Part shown: in pieces, positions 44,677 to 56,100 of the stretch | How the letters are laid out: every line of letters starts with the position of its first letter | Numbering within the stretch: the stretch's first letter is position 1 | Source of the DNA: Carposina sasakii | Lineage: Eukaryota > Arthropoda > Insecta > Lepidoptera > Carposinidae | Length of the DNA stretch: 64,000 bases | Direction of reading: 5' to 3' | Assembly (NCBI GenBank): GCA_014607495.2 | Contig: CP053172.1 | Span: 9,562,888 to 9,626,887 of the forward strand | The notes under the pieces: generated by a model | Seen by the model: only the letters and a program-made list of their open reading frames with translations | What the model was told of the DNA's origin: nothing | Database searches by the model: none | Program-made: the position numbers and the translations under genes

Positions 44677-45603
44677 ATGCTGATCCTGAACACGATCACG
44701 ATATTGTTACAAATAGTTTTCATACTATTTACGTCTTTTCTGTCCATGAACATAATAAGATACTTTAGTGGTGGTGCTAGAAAAATGGCGGTGATTGCTC
44801 CTGCGCTCTTCGTGAACCACGGAGGAGGCCCAATGCCTCTTCTTGGTGATAAGGAACATGCTGGACTAACAAAGTTTCTTCGAGACGATGTACCTAAACT
44901 AGTAGATTTTAAAGACGTTAAAGCAATAATTCTCGTCACAGCCCACTGGGAAGAGGACCTCGTGACGATATCATCAGGTAAACATCATGATTTGTTGTTC
45001 GATTACTACGGCTTTCCCCCCGAAAGCTATAAATATAAATACACTGCGCCCGGAAATCCCGAGCTGGCAGATAGACTACACAGCGCTCTCAAAACGGCGG
45101 GAATACATTCCAAACTTGATCCCAAAAGAGGTTGGGATCATGGAGTTTTTGTTCCAATGATACTCATCCGTCCAGCAGCAGACATTCCAATAGTTCAAAT
45201 CTCAGTTCTCTCCAGCCAGGATCCTGAACAGCATTACAAAATAGGTCAGGTTTTATATCAATTTAGAAAGGAAGGTGTAGCTGTAATTGGCTCTGGGATG
45301 TCATATCATAATATGAGAGAGTTTATGTATAATCGGCATCAAGATAGAGTGGTAAACAAGGAGTTTGATGATTATCTAACAAGCGTTTGTGAAGCTGAGA
45401 GTGAGGACAAAAGAAAAGAAGGTCTGTTGTCATGGAGACTGCATCCGGGAGCTTCTGAGGCTCATCCACCAAGAGCAGCGGAACATTTCATGCCGTTAAT
45501 TGTCATAGCTGGAGCAGGAGGATCAAAACCTGGCCAAAGAGTTTTTAATTGGGATATGAGTAGAACATTCAGATTAAGCGGATTCCTATGGACTGAAGAA
45601 TAA
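44677..45603 (+). CDS. Extradiol ring-cleavage dioxygenase, LigB/DODA class
   Basis: This single-exon ORF of 308 codons belongs to the class III extradiol dioxygenases related to plant 4,5-DOPA dioxygenase and E. coli YgiD, which open catechol rings with a mononuclear metal. Visible motifs are NHGGGPMP (His48), TAHWEE (His90), GWDHG (His155), GSGMSYHN (His211) and AEHFMPL (His270). They match the family's conserved His residues, so the active site looks intact. The conserved domain begins at MAVIAPALFVNHGGG; Met37 or Met24 is therefore as good a start as Met1, and the hydrophobic first 23 residues may be 5' UTR or a membrane or targeting segment. There is no intron and no transposon hallmark. 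The substrate is unknown. Transfer from bacteria or fungi is possible but not shown. Confidence 0.9.
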   Translation: MLILNTITILLQIVFILFTSFLSMNIIRYFSGGARKMAVIAPALFVNHGGGPMPLLGDKEHAGLTKFLRDDVPKLVDFKDVKAIILVTAHWEEDLVTISSGKHHDLLFDYYGFPPESYKYKYTAPGNPELADRLHSALKTAGIHSKLDPKRGWDHGVFVPMILIRPAADIPIVQISVLSSQDPEQHYKIGQVLYQFRKEGVAVIGSGMSYHNMREFMYNRHQDRVVNKEFDDYLTSVCEAESEDKRKEGLLSWRLHPGASEAHPPRAAEHFMPLIVIAGAGGSKPGQRVFNWDMSRTFRLSGFLWTEE

Positions 45604-47040
45604 GAGGAAATATTAAATTAAGTATTATTTTATTTATATTTTGGTAAATGGTATATGTAACAGAACAATTTATATTACACAATTTCTGCCTTAATGCAGA
45701 TGATATTTTGATATTGATACAAACATAATGCAATAATACAATTTACTTTCACTGTTTAGCTGTTGTAAGAAGAAAGAAAACCTATAATATTTTAATTGCA
45801 ATCACTCACCAAAACGCACCTTTTTAATTTAAGACAAACAGATAAAATCATAAAGGTTTATGCATTTTATGGAAAAATAACAATGTACAGTAGTTGCAAG
45901 AGTTTTTTGCGGGTGTGAAGTTATCCATGTGACGCAGCTCCTCCCCTCCCCCTCTTCGCCTGCCTCCTACCCCCATATCACTATCATCACTCACTACATC
46001 AAAGTCATCCTGCTGTCTGTCTGTGCCTATGTTATGCTTACATATTTAAAACTACGCTACGAATTTTGATGTGGTTTTTTAAATAGATAGAGTGATTCAA
46101 TAGAAAGGTATTTGTAGAGTAGGTTTATTATGTGTAACTAGGGACCCGCCCCGGCTTCGAAGTCATAGACTGCAGCTAGCTATGTATAATAATGTACTGT
46201 GACGCGTAACAAACAAACTTCACTTGCAACTCAAATCACGTTGCGACTACTGTAGGTACATAATATACATTAGTTACTTATATTTATTTCACCGTGTAAC
46301 AAAGTGCCTAATACATATATTTTTTATTTATCATTTTGGTTTCATTTTATTAACTCTTACCGTCACGCTTTTAGATTAAGAATATTTTTAACATACACGT
46401 GTAAGTTTTAGCATTATTAACAATAAAAAAATCATAAAAAGTAGGGAAAAAAATCATTTATTAAGGTTTTCGAAAGATGAGGTGGTTAGTGCCACTAACC
46501 ACCATGACTATTGATACAAACTATTAATGATGATTTATGCATTTCGATGTGAATACACTGCAAAAAACTTAAGAGTAATAGTACTTTCATGTAAATATAC
46601 ATATATAAAACAGATAAATGAGAATAAAGTTAATAAAAAACATTGAACAAGACTGAAAGAGTTAAGGGACAATACATTAGGATAGCGGAATAAGCTCAAT
46701 GATAAAGACACACGCTTTCCAGACGGATGCCGTAGATTCGATTTTATAGGTACAGTCCGTTTAATAGAATAATTACTATGCCTGATTTCGGAACTAACAT
46801 GTTACATGGAACTAAACGGTGAAACGCACTCTACCTTATGCAATGTGTGGTCGAAAATCAACCAATCACATTATGTTCTTATGACATGTTGTAATAAAAG
46901 TGAATACATAATTTTAACGCAAACAAGTTCAAATTTAAAAAGTCACCAAAGTTTCTCACTCACGTTCGTCAACTAGTCGTAGTCTTAAGTAAAGATTGTC
47001 ATAAATTAACCAACCTATGAGTTTTACTTGCTAATAAGTG
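45604..47040. other. Intergenic, mostly unremarkable
   Basis: It is AT-rich. 46135-46165 carries the CTAGGGACCCGCCCCGGCTT repeat end. No gene is recognised on either strand. The convergent dioxygenase and protease-homologue 3' ends face each other here. Confidence 0.5.
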
Positions 47041-47139
47041 TTATTCAGAAGTTACTACTTGTAGATGGTAAACGAATCCCTAAGTCGACTGTTCCTTTAT
47101 ATCCATCTTCTACTCTCGATTCATCTAGCCTATCTTTAG

Positions 47140-50100
47140 TTATACTCGATAGTTGCTTGTATCTAGGCTCTCCTCTTGCATCTTCTGATCGATCCAACCT
47201 ATTTGCTGATTGATTGGCGTATATGTTGTCGCTACCACGCTCGTACATCCTAGATGGTACGCCTTCAGTCCATATACTGTGTATCGGCCATCCTGAAAAT
47301 TGACAGCACGTTAGCTTAGCTATCATCACAAAACTTGCAGCCCTGCAATTCTAGTAAAATGGTAATGTAATATACCAAAGCACATTACCCTGGGCAAGCT
47401 CTCGGTTAAGATGTGATGAGCTACTTCGTTTTTTTTAACATTGCACTATGGGCAAACACCTAGTAGGTAAAAGCAGTACCCTTGTTACGTGCCCTGGGGT
47501 AGGACTATAGTGGACTGTAATACCTACAATGTGATGACCCTATATGTAAATTTCTTAGATCAAATTACCTGATTAGTTACAAGTGGTGAGGTGCCATCGA
47601 TGTCACACCCATCTTGTTTGGAGTTATCAGCCACAAAGGTGCACGATAATGTCGAGGGCATGGAAAAAATGGAGCCGAAACGCGACTTACGTAACTCCAC
47701 GTTACATTCGTCTCTCGATTTTGACGTTACGGTGACCTGGAACAAGTGTTTGTATTCGTGAACATTTATAAATAGTAAAAACTCTAAGCACCAACTGCAA
47801 CAAATGCCAAATCTAGATTTACTTGTTAATCGGCAGTGTTTCGTATTTATGAATTTAATTTAAAGAATATTATTATGCGACATGCTGTCTTAGTTTTTAC
47901 TCGACTGCGTTTGAGATATACAGAAAGAGCTGTAATGTGTATCAATACTCAATTTACTATGCATTTACTGCAAGTGGGCCTTATGGAGGTACCTAGGTAG
48001 TTTTAAGGGACTTTCTGACGCGCTGGACTTTCTCTGGCCAAATCGGAAAAATTGTAAAAAAAAGGTCAAGTCCCCGATTGGTTAACTTGGATGTTGGTGC
48101 TATGATCTGACCTTTGAACTGGTTGGAAGAGGCGATAAAGACTTCTTAGTAAGATTTCTCCCTGAGATACGAACCTTTTTCAATCGCATTGGATTTTCGT
48201 TTTTAGTCTGTTTCCTCTTTTTGGCCCACGTTATGTATTGCGCTTGGGTGTTGTCAGGAAGAGCTACGTTTGCCAAGCACGCAATGCCAACGTTGGCCCC
48301 AAGAGGCTGACTTAAGAACAGCAGAGCTATGTTGTTTGACGCTGTTTCTGGAAGTTAATATTGATCATTAAATCCTGTGCTGATGCAGGGCTACACTGAA
48401 ATACATCAGCTGCATCTCCTTCCATCCGTGCATGTCGTAAAAGTCTACTAAGGAAGTTAGGGGCGTTCTCTCGGACGACGAGATCCCGCTATGCATTGCT
48501 GTAGGTTCGGGATCCAGCAAGCGCTGACGCAACTTGTACTTAGTTTTCTCTTGACCACAGAAAGTGAAGCAGCTGATGGCCACTAGTAGTAAAATTGGCG
48601 ATGAATCATTACATACTATGGTATACGTACAGTCTATTTGAATTGCATAAAGATTAACTTACCAAACTGAAATTCTTCGTGAAATACGACTTTTCGCACC
48701 ATGCGGTCGTCAGAGCACTGCTGAGATCGTGCTAGATCCTGACAGGGACGCACTATGATCTGGAAAAAATAAAGATAAATAAAATACCACAATAACCTGA
48801 AAACCTAATTCTGCAGATGCCACGGGTGTTGGCGAAACATAAGTATGTCGATTAACATTTTAATGATTTTCGGATTAGCAGCTATGTAGATACTTATGGT
48901 TGCATGCTAGGTGCTTGGATCTGGCTCTCGTTGCGACTGTAGTGGCTTGTGTTCGTGATCATGAGTCGGCAGATCCGAGCGTCGGCGGAAGGTGTAGGGC
49001 CCGGTGGTGGGCGAATCCTCGATGGAGATTTGAACTTCCGAATAGTAACACCGTGTTACAATTAAGTACAATAGATTATGGACGCCGTTTATTTTTATAA
49101 TTGCACGTCAAACATGTTTTATTTATTATTTATCATGTATTATTTATTAGTTGCCCAGCGTGGTGACTATGGGCAAATACCCCCATGGCAGTCTTATGGC
49201 GAGCCCTGGGGGAGGCCTACGTCTAGCAGTGGACTGCAATAGGGTGATGATGATGATGATTTATTAGTTTAATACCTAGGGGAACCTGTTGTACCTAGGC
49301 CGGTTTTTTAGAAATATATTTTTTATTGTGATTTGACGTGCAGCACACAAATCATATTTGCATATTTTGAAATGTCAATTATTTGGGTACTCACCAAAAA
49401 AATATCAGAAATGTATATTTAATACTTACATAATATTTTTAAATTTAAAAAAAAATGGGAAATGAGGCCAAGGTACAACATACCCTATGTACCTAGGCCA
49501 GTAGTACGTTGTACCTAGGACACATTGAAATTTGGGGGTAATTTAAGCAAATTATCAAGTTTTCTTAACTAAAATCATTTTATTCGGTTTATTACAGTAC
49601 ACAGTATTATTACAGTATACAGTATTTAACAAAACATTTTAGAAATTCTCAAATGATCAAAATTTAGAAATGATCAAAATTAAAATTAATATTCATAAGC
49701 TTTTTTTATGCTTTTCAAACAAAATATTTAAACAAAAACAACTAACTTTGGCCACCGTTTCGTTACATCACATCGCTGCGCCTGCCAAACTCCATATGTG
49801 TATTTTGATGTTAAAAAAAAATGAATCTTGTGTCCCAAATAAAAAAAAAACGTTTTCCAAAATCTCACAAAAGACACATGTGGAACTTGGCAGGCGCAGC
49901 GACGATATCACATAATATAATATAGCAAATCAATATACCTATATAGCATAGCAAATGGAAAACAAAATATTGAAACAATTATCTTTATATATAAATTATT
50001 ATTTCTCTCTTAAATTTTAATCAGTCATTTGGACTAGCTATTATAAAAACACTATCAATAATGTAGATATATTATTCAGCCTTAAGCATTTAGTAGAAAT

Positions 50101-53100
50101 CCCAGTACTTCTGTATCTCTGGAACATAATAAATTTCTCTGTTCTTGTTAACTTTTTGCGGGGTTTTAATTTTTTCTACAATGTCACTCATCGGGTACAG
50201 ATTTAAATCCTCTTTTTCAGGCCATTTCCAGTTTTTAAGTGATTTTTGCATCGATTTCAGTAATATACCCTCTTCAGATATTGATTCTACCTTTCCGACA
50301 AAATAGGAACCTTCATATACAAATATAACATAGTCTTCAATATTGTAATTTTCTTTATTAACATGTTCAGCCTGCAGATTCTCATCTTCGCTGTCATTGT
50401 CGGAGGCACCTTCAGATGTGTCACTCGGAGAATAGTTGGTAGAATCTTCACTGGTTTCTGTTTCGGATAGAATTCTTTTTTTTATCTTTTTTGCATTATT
50501 GAATCTGTTTTTATTCACAAACCTATTTTTTTCCAAAAGATTGATGGACTCTGTTTGATTAAATTTAGTTGAAACATGTTTTTTAGCTTTTATATTTTCT
50601 ATTTCTTGCTTTTCTGGTGTATCGGTCAAAATTCTGGATCTTCCTTTTTGTCTTCCTCTTCGTGTTTCTTTACGAGGTTCGGCTTTTGGGTGAGGGCGTA
50701 TTATAGCCGGCGATATCAAAGTTGGCGATGTTCCGTCTATAACTTCGGAACCTGAAGCTGTCGGCTGACTAATAGCCACCTGATCAATTCTGGTAGGTGA
50801 TTTTTCGGTAAGTGGACGATCAGAATAGGATGCGGGCATAAAATCAGCGTCTGTGTAGATGTTTTCATTTAAAGGATGGAAACCAGTTGAACTAAAACCT
50901 TTGCAAATATTGTTTGGTGTGAAGGCAAGAGGAAAAGCTTTTCCCACCAAGCCAGCAATATCATATATAGTTAATGGTTTTCCCACATGTCCTGGAGACA
51001 TTAGTAACTCGTTAGCCGCTGTATTAAAATAAGTCTTGAAAGGCCCAAAAACTGACTTGTCTAGTGGTTGCATATGGTTACTAGTATGTGGATGTAGAGT
51101 AATAAGCTTTACACCATTATCTTTGGCCATTTGTATTGCCGATACTGAAATATGACTTTCATGATTGTCCATTAAGAGAATGACAGGTCGTTCTTTGGTA
51201 GGCTTTGCATATTTGATAAAATGCTGGAGAAATATCACAAACATGGACTCATTTGACCAACCGGATGGATTGGCGCCTCCAATACTGCCTTCAGGAGCTC
51301 CAGTTATCATAAAATCTTTAAAGTTTACACGAGGGAATATCAACATGGGTGGAATAAAACCACCACCTGCATTAATAGCCGCTATCATTGTAACCGTCGT
51401 TCCTCTTTCAGCGCTAGTCATTGACCCAACTTGTTTTACGCCAAGAGGTGCTAATATCTTTGGAGGAACATGGACAGTGGACAATCCAGTTTCGTCTAAA
51501 TTCCAGATGTCAGTCGCATTTATGTCAGAGGGACATTGAGAAAGGACTTTCTTAAAATTGTCGAATGTTAAACTCACAGTATGTTTATTAAACGCCGAAG
51601 AGCGAGCCAAACTAGTAGCTTCAGGCTTTCTCAAAGACAATTCATTTTGGTATCGCTGCCTAAATAATCGCAGCCAATAATCTCCAGCCATTTTTTTTGT
51701 ATCCCAACTCTTTGGGTACTTTTTTCCATTCGCTTTTGCAAATTGGTATGCAAGTATTTTCACGTCTTTTAGCGTCAATCCAAATTGCAATTGGGCTGCG
51801 TCTTTAATATAGTCAACCAGAGTACGTTCTTCGGTGCGATCAAAAACTTGATTAACTAAAAGGTTTTGGTGTAACTTGCTTACATCCTTACCTATTTCCA
51901 AACAGTGCTTTAAATGACGACGCAAAGTTGTTCTTGGTAATCCAAAATGTTTAGAAGCACCGAAAGTGGAGATTTTTTTCTCCTTAATCATTTTAATGGC
52001 ATTTGTCAGATCATCCGTATTAATAGATGTCCTTTTCTTCTTCTCTTTACTTCTCGGCATGATTTCTGAAATAATAAAGATATTTGATTAGGAATATTAT
52101 TACGTAAATGTGAAATAATTTAATAAAATATTCTCCTGGCCAAAGTACAACATCCAGGTTGTACCTTGGCCACTGGCCAAGGTACAGCTGATCGACAGTG
52201 ACCGAGGTACAACACTACTCCAACTTCACTAAAACGGTGGATTTTATATAGTTTAGAGGTTAAGTATCTCGTAAGTTTTTTATTGTGTTGAGACTTGTTA
52301 AATCAAAGAACCGATAGCATATAATAGTTAAGTGACTATTAGAAAACGTTTAAAACTATTAGACTTCAAAATATATTAGAAATACTTACTTTTTCACACA
52401 AAAAAAGTTTCAGCGTCGATAACGCCAAACACCGGCTTAATGGCGGTATGCGACTAACTTCACATTGAATAGTCTGTAGTGACGTATCGAATACCATAAA
52501 CAGTAGAATTTAGTATCGCGCGAATATTTGAAAACGAGCCCAGTGGCCTAGGTACACATAGTGCCAAGGTTCAACAGGTTCCCCTACTACTAAATATTTA
52601 AAATAAATAAATTAAAAATACCCGAACGCACCCGAATATTTCTGATCCCGTTCACCGCGCCTATATTTAATCAAACTGATCATATCATTCAACGCGATAA
52701 AGAGCCGAATATCCGGTGGCCGGATATTCGGCGCTCCGACCACGTTGCCGAATATTCGGTATCCGGCCAAACCACTATCCGTTTCATCTCTAGCAAGGAT
52801 AGCGGTCCCGTCACCAAGTTCTGGAGTCAAGATATTATTAAAAATGGGGGCCGCTGCGAGTGCATACGTCTGAGGCGCTGGCATAGCGAGAGGGTTTTTA
52901 ACATACATTTATTATCTAAGTACTAGCGTTATTATACTATACCCTAGTCTTTGATTATATAAAATTCTCAGATTGAGGCTTACGTCTACCAATACGTCCC
53001 TAAACAGGAGTGAGAACTATTCATCCTAACAACTTTTTTCGCTCCTCAGTATCCGTTGTGTTAGGCAAGGGTGCGCGACAAATATATTATATATAAAATG

Positions 53101-56100
53101 GCGTGTTGCGCAGTAAAAGTTTGTCGTAAGTAATTTTGTAAAAAGGACGCCTAAAATCTTCGGCGGAAATAAGTTATCATCGGTAGGTAACGCAGAATTA
53201 TCCATATTTTAATAAATAATGAAAGAAATAATTTACCAATTTCAATTTAAAAATAGCGCGAACGGGGTGAAATTGACAGTTTTATTGAGTTGCCAGCTAT
53301 AAATTTTATACCACTCAAAGGCTCTTAAAAATAATGAACGGACTATGTTCCGATTTTTTCGCATTATTTTATATTTTCCTTTAGATTGTAATAATAGCAC
53401 ACATAGATTCTTGAAAACAATTGCGATTATTACAACGCGTTTTGTATTGCTAAATAATAATATCTAATCTAAAATTCAATCAAAGTCGCCGCCATTTTGA
53501 ACTTTTTAGTTAATGGTCGAATTACCATGAAAATCGATATCTGACGGTCTTTTAAGTTCCCAAACACATTTCCGATGTCAAAAATATTAAAAGTAGCCGC
53601 CATTTTGAACTTTTTAGTTAAGGGCCGGATTGCCTTCAATTTCGATACATGGGGTTCCTGGCAGTTCTAAAACACATTTCCGGTGTCAAAAATAATAAAA
53701 GTGGCCGCCATTTTGAACTTTTTAGTTAAGGGTTGGATTGCCTTCAATTTCGAAATCTGAGGTTCCTGGCAGTTCCCAAACACATTTCTGGTGTCAAAAA
53801 TAATAAAAGTAGCCGCCATATTGAACTTTTTAGTTAAAGGCCGGATTGCCTTCAATTTCGATATCTGAGGTTCCTGGCAGTTCCCAAACACATTTCCGAT
53901 GTCAAAAATATTAAAAGTGGCCGCCATTTTGAACATTTTAGTTAAGAGCCGGATTTTATTCAGGAGAACAGATACCTATGTATTTGGGAACTGCAAGGAA
54001 AGTTAGATACCGATTCTGTATATTTCTTTTGGCAATAATTGATCGAGTGGTTTACTTATGGCATTTCAAAATAAATATAAATAAAGTCGGCGCCATTTTG
54101 AACTTTTCCGGTTTGAGCCGGATTGCCTTCCAACTAGATATATATTTGAGAAAGCCATACTTCTCTTAGCTAAAAAGTTCAAAATGGCGGCAACTTTAAA
54201 TATTTTTGACATCGGAAATGTATTTGAGAACTGCCAGGAACTTCAGATGTCGACTTTGGAAGCAATTCGGCTCTTTAATAATGACGGCCACTTTTAATAT
54301 TTTTGACATCGGGAATGTGTTTGAGAACTTCAAGAAACCTCAAATATCGATTTTGGAAGCAATTCGGTCCTTAACTAAAAAGTTCAAAATGGCGGCCACT
54401 TTTAATATTTTTGACATCGGGAATGTGTTTGGGAACTACAAGAAACCTCAGATATCGATTTTGGAAGCAATTCGGCTCTTAACTAAAAAGTTCAAAATGG
54501 CGGCCACTTTTAATATTTTTGACATTGGAAATGTGTTTGGGAACTGCAAGGAACCTCAGATATCGTTTTTGGAAGCAATCCGGGTCTTAGCTAAAAAGTT
54601 CAAAATGGCGGCCACTTTAAATATTTTTGACATCGGAAATGTGTTTGGGAACTGCCAGGAACCTCAGATGTCGACTTTGGAAGCAATCCGGCTCTTTAAT
54701 AATGGCGGCCATTTGTAATATTTTTGACATCGGGAATGTGTTTGGGAACTGCAAGAAACCTCAGATATCGATTTTGGAAGCAATTCGGCTCTTAACTAAA
54801 AAGTTCAAAATGGCGGCCACTTTTATTATACCTACATATTTTAAATTTCCATGAGTAAATCACAGTTATTTTAAAAAAATTGTCTTTGTGGTAAATATAA
54901 ATATTATAAAATAATAAATAAATAAATTCATTTATTTAGGTAACTAAGACCCATTTTTTTTTCACAAATTATATTATTAGATAAACAAATATATTTAAAT
55001 ATTAGTAGCTATAAATTATTAATTTGATAGTAATATTTGTCATTTTAAATTATTATGTTACACAGTCAAGTATAAATTATATTATGTATTTATTTTCATG
55101 AATTTTTATGTTTTTCCCAATTAACAAGGTAATATGCCATAAGCTGACATCCCTATGCACCGATAAAATGACAACTTCTGTGACGTCACGCTTGTATTCT
55201 AGTTTTAAAATAAAAAAAGTTGGACCGTTTTTCTTGCAGCGTTTGTAAGAGCACACTCGGTCTATAAATTACTTAGTCTAAGACGCTAGTATAATAAATC
55301 TATGGGATTACTTGTGATGTGAATCTAGTGCGTGTGCATGGTTTTATATGCAGGTAAGCCGAGTAAAACTTTAGCCGGATTACGATTTCTTCATTGGTGC
55401 ATGTAAGTTGTTTCTGCAATAATTTTCTATTTTGACTAACTTTACACTTGTTCTTGAGGATTTTCCCGACGTTTCATCATCATCATTATCATCCATCATA
55501 AATTCAGAAATCATTTTACTAGACAATGATTAGGCTGTATGGTCTTAGTTCCCCTTGCCTTTCCTTCGGGATATACTAAACAAAAAAATAATAATAATAA
55601 ATCTATGGTTTTTAAGATTAATTTCATGTGAGGATTCGGCGGGAAAAGCTGGAAGGGTGCAGGTGTAATTTTCTTGTGAAAATCAAAAATTATTTGTAAA
55701 TGGTTTGCATGTGTCCGTAAAGTGATGTTTTCTGGTAGATAAGTTATATTTTGATTACTTGTGGTGTGAATCTAGTGCGTGTGCATGGTTTTATACGCAG
55801 GTAAGCCGAGTAAAACTTTAGCCGGATTACGATCTCTTCATGGGTGCATGTAAGTTGTTTCTGCAATAATTTTTCATTTTGACTAACTTTACACTTGTTC
55901 TTGAGGATTTTTCAGACGTTTCCATTCATCATCATTGTCATTCATCATAAATTCAGAATACATTTTACTAAACAATGATTAGGCTGTATGGGCTTAGTTC
56001 CCCTTGCCTTTCCTTCGGGATAAACTAAAAAAAAAAAAAAACTTGTTCATCCCGAGGGAAAGGCAAAGGAAACTACGTCTATACAGCCACTATCTTCATT

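Noticed and set aside
44673..44939. Minus-strand 88-codon ORF opposite the dioxygenase
   Set aside because: It is a shadow of the well-supported plus-strand gene.
46680..46770. tRNA-like sequence with a GATTCGATT B box
   Set aside because: No matching A box at the right spacing and no stem structure.
47045..47295. Longer C-terminus for the protease homologue in the 94-codon minus frame (GWPIHSIWTEGV)
   Set aside because: The previous exon ends on a codon boundary, and the other frame (DGRYTVYGLKAYHLGC) gives the conserved S1 ending, so the 94-codon frame is a shadow.
55306..56030. Long terminal repeats of a small LTR element
   Set aside because: The copies do not begin TG or end CA, there is no primer-binding site, and only about 170 bp lie between them.
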